This document shows positions 51,691 through 60,830 of a stretch of DNA of 64,000 bases, piece after piece. The stretch covers positions 620,001 to 684,000 of the forward strand of contig NZ_PQDH01000003.1 in the NCBI RefSeq assembly GCF_002964605.1. The letters are read 5' to 3'. Within the stretch, counting starts at the first letter, position 1; each line of letters begins with the position of its first letter. This stretch comes from Vallitalea okinawensis. Its GTDB lineage: Bacteria; Bacillota; Clostridia; Lachnospirales; PQDH01. The notes beneath the pieces are model-generated. The model worked only from the letters and a program-made list of their open reading frames with translations, did not search any database and had not been told where the DNA came from. Both the position numbers and the translations under genes were made by a program.

Positions 51691-52407
51691 TCAATTCAAC
51701 TTACGAATAAATGTCATATCACAGCAGTGTTTACCTGTAGCTAATGTACCCTCTCTCTTAAATTCAAAATTTACTTGCTCACAAAGTTTAGGAAAAAATA
51801 CTTCATCACCATAGCAAGTAGAGTAATAGCAGTTCATTGAGTTACCTAATGCTTTAGCTACCTCATGGTATACGCAATAGGTTATATTCATCTGGAAGCA
51901 ATCCTTAGTATCTATACCAATCTCATATTCTTCTAAGCCTACCTTCTTCATAGCATCTTGAAGAGCTACATAATATTCTTTAAAGGCTACTAAAAAATCG
52001 CCATTACCACACTCAACAAAATCTTCAGGTTTTGCAAAAACTTCTTGAAATATGTAATATGAGCATTTATCTGAGAAGCGGTTTCTTATCTTTGCAGCTT
52101 GTTCATAGCCCAAGATATCAACCATAACCTTAGCTACTACCTGTTTACTGATAACTGATGTAAGATTTTCCTCTGAAATACCCCTTGCCCGTACATGTGT
52201 CCAATCCATTTGTAAAGCTTTTTGCTTTTCTATTTTTACAATCTTGATAAACTTAAAAAAACCTATTGGATTCATATGCCATAATAGACGACCTCCAAAC
52301 CCTAACAGTGATCTTATAATCTTCACTTTACTTTTTAATGGTAATCTCGCGTCCTTCTGAATAGTTATAATATCTTTACCGTAATTGCTTAGTTCATCTA
52401 CTCTCAA
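51691..52407 (-). CDS. L-2-amino-thiazoline-4-carboxylic acid (ATC) hydrolase family protein
   Basis: About 238 residues, probably from TTG 52407 behind AAAGGTGAG. The C-terminal half is diagnostic: FQMNITYCVYHEVAKALGNS, YYSTCYGDEVFFPKLCEQVN, then GTLATGKHCCDMTFIR. The conserved Cys, Asp and His match the ATC hydrolase family (Pfam ATC_hydrolase). That family includes an enzyme of cysteine formation from DL-ATC, but most members are of unknown function. Cytosolic. Confidence 0.8.
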   Translation of the reverse strand: MRVDELSNYGKDIITIQKDARLPLKSKVKIIRSLLGFGGRLLWHMNPIGFFKFIKIVKIEKQKALQMDWTHVRARGISEENLTSVISKQVVAKVMVDILGYEQAAKIRNRFSDKCSYYIFQEVFAKPEDFVECGNGDFLVAFKEYYVALQDAMKKVGLEEYEIGIDTKDCFQMNITYCVYHEVAKALGNSMNCYYSTCYGDEVFFPKLCEQVNFEFKREGTLATGKHCCDMTFIRKLN

Positions 52408-52485
52408 AACACTCACCTTTCATTTCATAATCCTTATTACACACCTACTCATCTAAATTCAGCTGCATCAACCTTAGTGACCTTA

Positions 52486-53526
52486 CTAATATAAAAAAAC
52501 AGCACATAAAGAAAAAAGTACAACGATAACATACAGCCACTTGTTCCAGTCAAATATCCTTTTTCCACCAAAACTAGCAAGCGGGTAAAATGGTACGATG
52601 CTGATCAACATAAAAATACCAGACATGCTTGCCATAGTTCTAATAAATTCCAGTTCACCCAATTGAGTTCTTGTCATGAGTGCGATACATAGTAAAGAAA
52701 TCCATTGAGCCAAAGCTGTTAAACCTAGAGAACGCTTAAAGTCTGCTTCTTTTCTATAAACTCTTGGATACCAGTTCCCTGAAATTAAATAGATGCCACC
52801 AAAAAGGGAAGCTATGAACGGTATAATATAGCCACCATCACACACTCTAAAATACCATTTTTCATTTGAAAGCATTGTTCCAATATAACCAAAAACCATT
52901 CTGATACCAAGAACAGATACTATTGCTCCGATCACATGGAAAGCATGCTCAAAACCATAGATGAGTGTTGGCAATAATAACAGGACTGAAAAAATAAAAT
53001 AATTGAAGGCCTGCGAAGTGGAATCTTCTTTCTTGACAGAAAGGTCATCGTGCTTTAGCTTAAGATAAAACTCCATTCCTGTAGCAATGTTCATTGGTGT
53101 CTTGAATGTCAGACTAAACATACCCAAAATACCAAATTGCTTAATTAGATCGTCTAAACCAACCCTTTGTAAACCTCTATTAACGAACATCTTCCAAGAT
53201 CCAACATTATCATCTCTCACAATAGCACTGTAGCCATCACAACCTTCTTTTTGCATTGTCTCTAAACAAACATCAACCAGTTTGCTGCCAACACCTTTTC
53301 CATGACCAGCTTTATCTACAAATATGTAATCGACATAACCAATCTTTTTACCAGCTACAGTCAGGTACTTGTACAATACCGCACCGATAATCGTATTGCC
53401 CTCAACAGCAACACAACAGTCCTTTGGATTCGGTACAAAAAGACTTTCGAACCATTCGAAGGTCTTCTTTCCCAGTTTTCTAACTTTCAGTGCTTCATTT
53501 TGCTTCATAGCTCTTATTTCAATCAT
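52486..53526 (-). CDS. GNAT acetyltransferase fused to a polytopic membrane domain
   Basis: A 346-residue protein. Residues 1-135 are a GNAT: IEIRAMKQNEALKVRKLG start, VDYIFVDKAGHGKGVGSKLV with the acetyl-CoA loop, then DDNVGSWKMFVNRGLQRVG. Residues about 170-346 have six or seven membrane segments and no motif I know. One frame runs through both, so the fusion is real in this sequence. An acetyltransferase tethered to a transporter-like or lipid-modifying membrane part is implied. AGGAGAG precedes the ATG. Confidence 0.8.
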   Translation of the reverse strand: MIEIRAMKQNEALKVRKLGKKTFEWFESLFVPNPKDCCVAVEGNTIIGAVLYKYLTVAGKKIGYVDYIFVDKAGHGKGVGSKLVDVCLETMQKEGCDGYSAIVRDDNVGSWKMFVNRGLQRVGLDDLIKQFGILGMFSLTFKTPMNIATGMEFYLKLKHDDLSVKKEDSTSQAFNYFIFSVLLLLPTLIYGFEHAFHVIGAIVSVLGIRMVFGYIGTMLSNEKWYFRVCDGGYIIPFIASLFGGIYLISGNWYPRVYRKEADFKRSLGLTALAQWISLLCIALMTRTQLGELEFIRTMASMSGIFMLISIVPFYPLASFGGKRIFDWNKWLYVIVVLFSLCAVFLY

Positions 53527-53649
53527 ATTTTATACCTCTCCTTGTACATGTTTGTGGTACAGTTCATCCTGACAAAAAAATCCTTCCCAGAATAATCTTA
53601 CTCCTATCATGCCACTTGCCTAATATAAAATCGAATGTAACGATTTCAC

Positions 53650-54456
53650 CTAACATTCTGGATTTCTTCTTTTTAAAAGAGATATTAATGATATTAAGGA
53701 ACCAAGCCAGAGAAAAATGTATAATGGTAATATCGGATCTTTGAGGCCCGTTTTAACATACATTATTATTGTCATTACTATAAGTACTAATCCATATGTA
53801 GTTGCCTTGAATAATACTATCGAACTAAAAATATAGCCCCATATGTTTTTCTTCCAAAGTAATATTCCACTTACAACCATTCCTGATATTAGAAAAGATA
53901 GATCGGTTGCAAATACCACTGATGTAGGATGTCCAGTTTGAGTTATTGTCATAGGTACTACATTTGTAATAACATAACTCACAGATATTCCTATCCACAT
54001 TCCTCCAAGAACTACAGCAAAGGAAAACATAAATATACTAATACGTTTTGCTGGTACTTTCTCCGAAAACCAACTCATAAATTCATCTGCATTCGTCTTA
54101 AGTAACATCAATATTAAGGCATAAGTTGAAAATGTGAAAAGAAAAACATAAATCAGAAAAAAATAGTTAAATGAAGCCCCATATAAATAGAATATATAGT
54201 TATAAATCATATAACCTAATGTACCCATCCAAATTATTTGAGCTAAATGTTTACTTCTCTTATACATAACCAATACTAATATCATTATTGGAATAACTAG
54301 AATTAAGGTCAATAAATCATTACTTTTCCACACTATCTTGACAAATTCATTATCATTGTACAGACTACTTAAAAGCAAACCACCTACTGAAGCAACCACT
54401 GATAACATTATTATAATTGTTGTAATTATATATGGTATTTTAAACTCTTCTTTCAT
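53650..54456 (-). CDS. Hypothetical polytopic membrane protein
   Basis: A 268-residue protein with about eight membrane segments. Segment spacing and phrases such as ILVLVMYKRSKHLAQIIWMG and LGYMIYNYIFYLYGASFNYF, also GHPTSVVFATDLSFLI, fit a clostridial family of unknown function. ATG 54456 is best spaced from GGAGGG. Single-gene unit. Confidence 0.65.
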   Translation of the reverse strand: MKEEFKIPYIITTIIIMLSVVASVGGLLLSSLYNDNEFVKIVWKSNDLLTLILVIPIMILVLVMYKRSKHLAQIIWMGTLGYMIYNYIFYLYGASFNYFFLIYVFLFTFSTYALILMLLKTNADEFMSWFSEKVPAKRISIFMFSFAVVLGGMWIGISVSYVITNVVPMTITQTGHPTSVVFATDLSFLISGMVVSGILLWKKNIWGYIFSSIVLFKATTYGLVLIVMTIIMYVKTGLKDPILPLYIFLWLGSLISLISLLKRRNPEC

Positions 54457-54591
54457 TTTCATCCCTCCTCAAATGATCCAAAAGAAATTCTCTGAAATCT
54501 TTGGTCTTATGCCATTATAAATATTATTCTGCATTAACAATAAGTACCATCTTTACATTCTCATTTTAAATTTCTATTATTAAGTAGATTA

Positions 54592-55005
54592 CTATTCATA
54601 CTTTTCTTTTAAATCAAGATACACTTTCAATAAATCTTCATATATATCATTTTCTTTATTAATAATATAGTTATCAATATTATCATCTATACGGCAAATT
54701 CCTTTATCATCAATAGTTACTTGCCCAGAAATTTGGTCATTATTGATGAATATAATAGTTATAGCATTATCGTAATTAATTTCCTGATTTGTTGTCCCGT
54801 CCAATGTAATCTTATTATAGTTCTCTATAAGAATATCAATGTTTTTTTGTTCTAGCTTATCTTTTGCCTGATATATACTTTTTCCGTAAGATATCGTGAA
54901 ATCATCCGCATCAATCTTCTTAACAATATTCTCTGCATTCCCGCATGCTGTAATGGATAAACATAAAGTTAAAATTGCTATCATGATAAAAATATTTCTT
55001 TTCAT
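54592..55005 (-). CDS. Hypothetical lipoprotein
   Basis: A 137-residue lipoprotein with lipobox ITAC (Cys 21). The mature domain of about 115 residues (DADDFTISYGKSIYQAKDKL ...) is acidic with no recognised family. AAGGAAGG precedes the ATG. Function unknown. Confidence 0.62.
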   Translation of the reverse strand: MKRNIFIMIAILTLCLSITACGNAENIVKKIDADDFTISYGKSIYQAKDKLEQKNIDILIENYNKITLDGTTNQEINYDNAITIIFINNDQISGQVTIDDKGICRIDDNIDNYIINKENDIYEDLLKVYLDLKEKYE

Positions 55006-55096
55006 AAATTTTACCTTCCTTATGGTACATCATATTCTACAATTGCCTACAACGTATATGTTTGACTTTTGTCTTTTGATTAAATAGTATTCACGA

Positions 55097-55453
55097 TTAC
55101 TTATTTTGAACAGTATCAAACTCTTCATTCTTAATCCAATTGCCCCTAATGTCCTTGTTATATGGAAGCACTTTAATGACTGAATTAGTATTAATAAGCC
55201 CATAAATATGTGGATATTCTCGTCCACAGTTGTCTCCATCTTCCCATCTGATTTCAGCTTTTAATTTATCAGTGTCAATACACAATAATACCAGATCATC
55301 TTTAATATTTGTAAAATTTGGGGCAACTCGCCAAAAATATTCTACTGATGAGCAATGAATAAATCCTTCAATTTGTAGATTTTTTTCACCAAATTCAGGA
55401 TTCCGTTTAACTTCATTCCATTTTTCTTTTTTCATACAATGCAGTATAACCAT
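55097..55453 (-). CDS. DUF952 family protein
   Basis: A 118-residue cytosolic protein. GFIHCSSVEYFWRVAPNFTN and LVLLCIDTDKLKAEIRWEDG, then REYPHIYGLINTNSVIKVLP, are the conserved blocks of DUF952 (ART-fold-like small proteins of unknown function). Full length and intact. A decayed internal piece of a similar gene lies at 8705-8785. GAGGAGATAAG precedes the ATG. Confidence 0.87.
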   Translation of the reverse strand: MVILHCMKKEKWNEVKRNPEFGEKNLQIEGFIHCSSVEYFWRVAPNFTNIKDDLVLLCIDTDKLKAEIRWEDGDNCGREYPHIYGLINTNSVIKVLPYNKDIRGNWIKNEEFDTVQNK

Positions 55454-55528
55454 CTTATCTCCTCTTTCTCACAGATATTGGCACTCAGATAAAGATTAAA
55501 TACTCTTTATAATAAACCTATATGTAAT

Positions 55529-56074
55529 TCACATCTTTACTTGTTTTTGTACAAATTGAACTAAGGGCAAAATATATTTTCGAGAAGAAATATCATAGGA
55601 ATTTCCAATAGATTGCTCACAACCGGCTTCAACTGAACTTTTAGCTTTTTTTCTACTTAACATTTGAGCAAGTGTCTTCATAATCAGTCGATCTCCTATA
55701 CCCATTTTTTCATAATTCAATCCACCCTGCATATAAAAATGTGGAATTGCTTTTAACTCTTCCTCTGAAAAGCTTTCTCGCCAAATTGTATTAATTACAT
55801 CTTCTGCAGCTAAAGGGGTTGCTCCTGTCGCAAATATAATCAACTTAGACCTTCCATTACCTTGAACCAATGTTTTTATTTTTTTTAACCCATCAACTTT
55901 TCCTGCATGTATACGACTACCATAAATAATACAATCATATTCCACAATAGATGATTGAGAGAAATCTTCATAATTAGAAATATCGCAGTTAAGTTCCTCA
56001 CCAATCCATTCCGCATATCTTTTTGTAAAACCAGTTTTTGATTTATAAATAACTATTGTCTTCATCTTCTTCAT
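55529..56074 (-). CDS. Flavodoxin domain protein (HemG-like)
   Basis: A 181-residue FMN protein. IVIYKSKTGFTKRYAEWIGE is the phosphate-binding loop (SKTGFT). IIYGSRIHAGKVDGLKKIKT is the second FMN loop. Length and motifs match the Flavodoxin_5 group that includes protoporphyrinogen oxidase HemG, though in Clostridia most serve unknown redox tasks. TGGAGGAT precedes the ATG. Confidence 0.83.
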   Translation of the reverse strand: MKKMKTIVIYKSKTGFTKRYAEWIGEELNCDISNYEDFSQSSIVEYDCIIYGSRIHAGKVDGLKKIKTLVQGNGRSKLIIFATGATPLAAEDVINTIWRESFSEEELKAIPHFYMQGGLNYEKMGIGDRLIMKTLAQMLSRKKAKSSVEAGCEQSIGNSYDISSRKYILPLVQFVQKQVKM

Positions 56075-56295
56075 ATCGTATCCTCCATATTACATTATCC
56101 AATTTGGCAATCTAAAGACCCTCAGCCTCTATACGACTTTCTCTTTATAATTTGATAATTGATTTTGGTTTCTACACCACTTTTAGTAATGAGTATTACA
56201 TAGTTACCCTTATGAAGAACTGTCCGGTCAAGACTATTTGAACATCCAGAAATATTCACCTCAGTTAAGTCTTCAGATGGAGCAATGCTTTTTAC

Positions 56296-56895
56296 CTAAA
56301 GCTTATCAACTAATGTGTCCCAAGTGAGTTCTAGTACTCCAGTCATGTTTTCAGACTCATTAGAAATATATGTAATAACAGCATTTTTATCTGGTAGAAT
56401 CACTACATATTGGCCAAATAGACCGTCCATACGATATGAGTTAGGATATGAGTTCATCCATACCTGATATCCATACCCCTGATGATGATCATCTGTTGCA
56501 AAGAATGGATTAAATTCATCTGTTTGTATTTGAACAGATGTTGCTCGCTCTATATAATCTGTGGGAATTAGTTGCTTACCCTTCCAAACACCTTTGTCTA
56601 GAAGCAGTTGACCGAATCTAGATAGTTGTTCTGCAGTTAAATATAATCCTGAAAAACCCTGAGGTACTCCTAGAGGGCATGTATCCCACTGTGGTTTAGA
56701 AATATTTAAAGGCAGAAATATCTTCTTATCTATATAATCAAGCAAATTAAGTCCTGTAGCTGCTTCAATAACTCTTGAAAGCATATAAGTAGATGAATTA
56801 TTATATGTAAAGTGAGTTCCTGGTTCATATATAACAGGTTCTTCAACTAAATGCTGAATGAATGCTGAGAAAATATTATTAGGTGATGTTAACAC
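56296..56895 (-). pseudogene. 5'-truncated serine hydrolase (beta-lactamase class C family)
   Basis: The frame opens at a GTG and reads LVEEPVIYEPGTHFTYNNSS, with the Tyr motif YNN, then GYGYQVWMNSYPNSYRMDGL. These are the middle and end of a class C beta-lactamase fold protein. The catalytic SxxK and about 110 N-terminal residues are missing. Upstream the coding frame runs straight into the last codons of the nitroreductase gene (stop 56904). In frame after its stop (56296) lie 58 more open codons (VKSIAPSEDLTEVNISG...). It is most likely inactive, left by recombination. Confidence 0.7.
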
Positions 56896-56903
56896 CGACC
56901 TAC

Positions 56904-57644
56904 TTAGATCATCTTATGTTTTCTCAACTCATTTACCAATTCAACACTTTCTTGCTCATTCCCTATGCTTTTAGACCACTTATCAAAAAACCATTCATAA
57001 TAATGCTCATATCCTTTATCATCCCAAGTATCTATTAGTCCAATCCTTTTTTTCTTATCATCTACTTCTTCAATAATCCCCTTTATATCTTTCTTAGTAA
57101 AACTCTTATATGTACCTCTAAATATTATATTGTCTTTGTTAAGTCTTCCTTTGACAGTTTTGCTCTTGTTTGTATAGCCCATACATACTGCTATCATCGG
57201 AAAGACAAAAAACTTTGGTAACTTTAATGTATTAAATAATCTATCAATCTTTTTATGGTATACTTCATTCGTCACTAGTGTATCTATTCCCAATGACTGA
57301 GCAGCCAATACGGTTGATTGAACTAGTAAACTTATATCTATTAATCCTGTTACAAATTGCATAAAATACTCAGAATTAAAGTCTTGTTCTAATTCTTCTG
57401 CACATAACTTTAATCTATAAAAATCAACACAATAAATTAGAACTCTATCCCCCCTAAAACCTAATTCCTTAATCTGTTCTCTATCTAACTCAATTATTGA
57501 ATAAGATTGTCTGTTTGATGCATTAGAAGTTCTTAAAATACAGTCTTTAATTTTATCGACTAATTCTTCTTCGATGTGATCATTGTTAAATTCGGTCTTT
57601 CTTGTCGTTTTAAGATTCTTAAATACTTCAATAATATCGTTCAT
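56904..57644 (-). CDS. Nitroreductase family protein
   Basis: A 246-residue protein. RKTEFNNDHIEEELVDKIKD at the N-terminus, ILRTSNASNRQSYSIIELD (FMN site) and ITLLVQSTVLAAQSLGID-like LIDISLLVQSTVLAAQSLGI place it in the nitroreductase superfamily. MIAVCMGYTNKSKTVKGRLN is the usual closing motif. It is longer at the C-terminus than typical (180-200 residues). The 3' end adjoins a truncated hydrolase. ATG 57644 follows AAGGGG. Confidence 0.83.
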   Translation of the reverse strand: MNDIIEVFKNLKTTRKTEFNNDHIEEELVDKIKDCILRTSNASNRQSYSIIELDREQIKELGFRGDRVLIYCVDFYRLKLCAEELEQDFNSEYFMQFVTGLIDISLLVQSTVLAAQSLGIDTLVTNEVYHKKIDRLFNTLKLPKFFVFPMIAVCMGYTNKSKTVKGRLNKDNIIFRGTYKSFTKKDIKGIIEEVDDKKKRIGLIDTWDDKGYEHYYEWFFDKWSKSIGNEQESVELVNELRKHKMI

Positions 57645-57676
57645 AATCATACCCCTTATTAATTTCTAGTGTTAAT

Positions 57677-57735
57677 GTCATCTAACGTTTCGGATTTACG
57701 ACGTTCCTCAGCCTTAGAACAAAGGTGCTCCTTAT
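57677..57735. repeat. Long-family spacer repeat, left half
   Basis: TGTCATCTAACGTTTCGGAT and TTACGACGTTCCTCAGCCTT then AGAACAAAGGTGCTC match the shared left half almost base for base. ATCTAAC is a perfect RYYYAAC. It is 40 bp 3' of the stop at 57775. Confidence 0.6.
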
Positions 57736-57774
57736 CTTTATTCCTCCTACAACAGAATAAACTTAATATTATGA

Positions 57775-58587
57775 TTATACTATTCGTCCTATAATAGCTT
57801 TTGATATCCTGTAAGTATAATCACTTACGTAGTTTAGAGCATCAACACTTTCGTAATTAGATGGAGTACCCAAATATCCATCTGAAGATAGTTCTTTGAT
57901 GTGACCACCAAATAACCACTGTTCAACTTTATCATCATCTAATGCAACAGGGGGCAATGACTTGGCTTTTTCAACATCAACTAGATGAGGATAAAACTTA
58001 TGTATTATAGCCGTTTCAATATCTCCTCCATGAACATCAGAAACTTCAGCCGTACTTACTACGATTGATTGAAGTTCTATGGGGCATAAATAAGGTTCAT
58101 TCCCACTGAATCCAAAGTGTGGAAGTCTCCATTCATCAAAAGCATAGCAAGCATTGATTTTTAACTTTTCAGTTGCATCTTTAAATGCTTCAATTATGGC
58201 AAGACTGTGTTCAATATCACCATGAGCATTTACACCAAAGATATTGGTAAAACCAAATTCCGCTAATGAAGCCAATATATCAAAAAGTAAAGCTTTAGCG
58301 GTTTCTTTCCTAATTCTGAAAGAACCTATAAACCCACCCGTTGACTGACATACACCCCAGTAAAAGGGTGGTGCGATTATTACATTGTATCCCTCCTGTT
58401 CAAGCTTTTCTTTGATTGACAAACAATATACATGTGCAGTTAATATATCCGTTCCTAAACATAAATGTGGTCCATGTTCTTCAATTACTCCAAGTGGTAT
58501 TAAAACAAGCGCCTTTTTATTTGCATAGGACTCTATGTCTGTCCATTTCATATTGACCATTGTATCTTTAAACATACTATCTAACAT
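57775..58587 (-). CDS. Creatininase family protein
   Basis: A 270-residue metal-dependent amidohydrolase. LIPLGVIEEHGPHLCLGTDI has the metal ligands Glu, His and Asp. NIFGVNAHGDIEHSLAIIEA holds the NxHG motif, and DVHGGDIETAIIHKFYPHLV the later HxGxxET. The family includes creatininase and riboflavin/FAPy-type deformylases. The substrate is unknown. AGGAGGTTAAG is ideally placed before the ATG. Confidence 0.88.
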   Translation of the reverse strand: MLDSMFKDTMVNMKWTDIESYANKKALVLIPLGVIEEHGPHLCLGTDILTAHVYCLSIKEKLEQEGYNVIIAPPFYWGVCQSTGGFIGSFRIRKETAKALLFDILASLAEFGFTNIFGVNAHGDIEHSLAIIEAFKDATEKLKINACYAFDEWRLPHFGFSGNEPYLCPIELQSIVVSTAEVSDVHGGDIETAIIHKFYPHLVDVEKAKSLPPVALDDDKVEQWLFGGHIKELSSDGYLGTPSNYESVDALNYVSDYTYRISKAIIGRIV

Positions 58588-58743
58588 TTCTTAACCTCCT
58601 AAGTCAAATAATCTTTAACTTGCATTTTAAGAATCACATTTCTCAATACTACAAAGATTTCCCCTAATAAATCTACAACAAGAGCGTGGCAGGTTGTCTC
58701 ATCTTGAGTTGATTCTCCTAAAACAAAATATATAGGCTCTATT

Positions 58744-58835
58744 CGACCCAATAGAAATACTCTGAGAAGAATTACCCAATATCATATAACGTTTTCGTAT
58801 TTGCGACATCTTTGAATTTATAAGATCTGCCTGTT
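58744..58835. repeat. GACCCAATAGAAAT motif plus long-family left end
   Basis: CGACCCAATAGAAATACTCT (58745-58764) resembles the GACCCAAAAGGAATACTC core of other spacers. ATCATATAACGTTTTCGTAT and TTGCGACATCTTTGAA (58781-58816) are the left end of the long repeat. The stop of the next gene is at 58834. Confidence 0.45.
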
Positions 58836-59574
58836 ATTCATTCTGTTTTCTCGCTTTTATCATCAAAAATGAGGGTCTTCTTTTTTCATTAACTAACCTG
58901 TAATTTTGCTCTATTGCTTTATCTGTAGCAATAGGTTCCAATATTTTGTCAACAATGAAACCATTCCTTATTAAAGTATTTATTATAGTAGAAAAAGTTC
59001 TGTGGTATTTTATAACACCATCAACAATCCAAGTTTCTTCTCTTTTCCCCTCTAGCTGATAATCATCAAGAGGCCAGTAAACTTTTTTATTATTTTGATC
59101 TCTAATCCAACCTTCTCTTTTTTTATTCGCTAGTATTACAGGGTGTTCTTGTGAAAAAACAAGTTGTCCACCTGGTTTTAAAAGTGAATAAATCTTCCTA
59201 ATTAAAGCATCAAAATCTTCAATATAATGAAAGGCTACTGAACTTAATACTAAGTCAAAAAAATCTTCCTCATAAGTAAATGTCTCTATTGGTTTATTTA
59301 TAAACTCTACAAACTTACTACTATTCTCATCTTTAGCTCTCTCAATCATTTTCTCAGATATGTCAACACCAACTACAGTTTTTGCACCGTTACTAACATA
59401 CCAAAGGCATCCTTCGCCATATCCGCAACCTAGATCTAAAATAACTTTATTCATTAAGTCAGGGAGTAAAGATCTTATAGCTGGTATTTCTAGTAACTCA
59501 TTATAACTATTACTTCTATTTCTTAGTTCGATATACCCCTCATAAAATTGATCATTATCATATATATTTTGCAT
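58834..59574 (-). CDS. Class I SAM-dependent methyltransferase
   Basis: A 246-residue enzyme. KVILDLGCGYGEGCLWYVSN is motif I, VVGVDISEKMIERAKDEN motif II, and FFDLVLSSVAFHYIEDFDAL the acidic post motif. HPVILANKKREGWIRDQNNK and WYPL-like WPLDDYQLEGKREETWI are hallmarks of a Methyltransf_11 family common in Bacillota. It methylates an unknown small molecule. CAGGGGGGA lies before the ATG. Confidence 0.87.
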   Translation of the reverse strand: MQNIYDNDQFYEGYIELRNRSNSYNELLEIPAIRSLLPDLMNKVILDLGCGYGEGCLWYVSNGAKTVVGVDISEKMIERAKDENSSKFVEFINKPIETFTYEEDFFDLVLSSVAFHYIEDFDALIRKIYSLLKPGGQLVFSQEHPVILANKKREGWIRDQNNKKVYWPLDDYQLEGKREETWIVDGVIKYHRTFSTIINTLIRNGFIVDKILEPIATDKAIEQNYRLVNEKRRPSFLMIKARKQNE

Positions 59575-59699
59575 AAAATCCCCCTGTTCTTTCTCTAATT
59601 CAAACTCTTTCCATACCTTGCAAATCTTTTGCTAGATGATGGAATATGCAGGCTGATTAATTTTACTCCACTACTACTCTCCACCATCAAGTATTGGTA

Positions 59700-60011
59700 C
59701 TATATTACAATTACTTTCATTAGTTTATTGAAGTAGTTTGCTCCATTATTAATTATGTAATTCTGGTTACTATTGATTTCGTATATTATTTTCTCATACG
59801 TTTTATATGCTACATCTACGTCATGGTCTGTAATCACTTTTTCTTTGTATGCATCTGCTAACTCATCTTCATCAAGCAAATAGATATCGCCTTTGGCTTG
59901 ATAAACTATATCAAAATACATATCTTCAAAATAAACTCTTCCCAAATCTATTCCAATACTTTTTATAATATCAAAATACCATTGTATTAGATTATTATTA
60001 GCATCGTACAT
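59700..60011 (-). CDS. DUF402 domain protein, N-terminally short
   Basis: A 103-residue frame that contains only the C-terminal half of DUF402 (FomD-like nucleoside di/triphosphatase): NLIQWYFDIIKSIGIDLGRV, FDIVYQAKGDIYLLDEDELA, then DVDVAYKTYEKIIYEI. Full proteins have about 170-180 residues. The ATG at 60011 has no close ribosome binding site. A strong AGGAGGT stands 36 bp upstream in front of a seven-codon frame. An internal deletion that removed the N-terminal half is likely, so this may be a pseudogene. Confidence 0.6.
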   Translation of the reverse strand: MYDANNNLIQWYFDIIKSIGIDLGRVYFEDMYFDIVYQAKGDIYLLDEDELADAYKEKVITDHDVDVAYKTYEKIIYEINSNQNYIINNGANYFNKLMKVIVI

Positions 60012-60056
60012 AATGATAATTTATTCTTTGAAACCGTAAATATGACCTCCTGCTTT

Positions 60057-60512
60057 TTACTTCATGGTTTTACTATAATGAATCCATCCATCTTCTATTG
60101 CCAATACTTCATAACTCATCTTATCAAAAAAATGTTGTGCTGGATTAGTCACTAAAGTCGATAATGTTATTTTTTTATGCCCATTATCAAATATTTGTTT
60201 TTCAATTGTTTTCATTAAGCCAGCAGCAATTCCCATAAGCCTATAGTCTTTTAGAAGATAAATACTATAAATACATGGTTGTCCAAGATATATACTCCAA
60301 TACCCATGACCTGCCAGTTGTCCATCTACAGTTGCCACAAACATTCTTTTTAAATTACTCACCAATAACTCCATAGTCCTGTATTTTACAGAATCCCATT
60401 TAGCCAATTGCTCAGGTTCATGTTCTATAATATACTCTCGCTCAAATAAAAATATTTGCTCTATATCACTACTTTGAGCTTTTCTAATACTGATTTTACT
60501 AGCCTCTTTCAT
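60057..60512 (-). CDS. GNAT family N-acetyltransferase
   Basis: About 151 residues from ATG 60512 (AAAGGAAT upstream). ISIRKAQSSDIEQIFLFERE is the start. IYSIYLLKDYRLMGIAAGLM is the strand and acetyl-CoA loop (R-L-M-G-I-A), and VTNPAQHFFDKMSYEVLAIE closes it. Compact Acetyltransf_1 type. Substrate unknown. Confidence 0.85.
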   Translation of the reverse strand: MKEASKISIRKAQSSDIEQIFLFEREYIIEHEPEQLAKWDSVKYRTMELLVSNLKRMFVATVDGQLAGHGYWSIYLGQPCIYSIYLLKDYRLMGIAAGLMKTIEKQIFDNGHKKITLSTLVTNPAQHFFDKMSYEVLAIEDGWIHYSKTMK

Positions 60513-60740
60513 CGTTATAACAATTCCTTTCTTTGACTTAAGAATCATCGTTTTTAACAGTCATCATATACTAGCTAGTTTAGGACACCCTTTCAGTTTT
60601 TAATATGTCATTTATGGTATAATTAACTATAATTTATGCTAAAGCTTAGCAAATTTCCCCCAACATTAACTTCCAACTATCTATTTTTATCTACACATTA
60701 TAATAACAGTTGAATCATTAAACCTTATTAATTCTTTTGC

Positions 60741-60830
60741 CTTACGTTCCATTTTACCAACGTTTCTCAATCTTAGAACGAAGGTGCTCATGCCCTGAAA
60801 AGGGCTAATGTGCTTAAACTAAATCTTTAA
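60741..60830. repeat. Long-family spacer repeat containing a stop codon
   Basis: CTTACGTTCCATTTTACCAA, CGTTTCTCAATCTTAGAACG, AAGGTGCTCATGCCCTGAAA and AGGGCTAATGTGCTTAAAC follow the shared order. GCCCT-gaaa-AGGGC is a perfect hairpin. The TAA stop of the PHP-domain gene (60814-60816) lies in GTGCTTAAAC. Confidence 0.6.
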
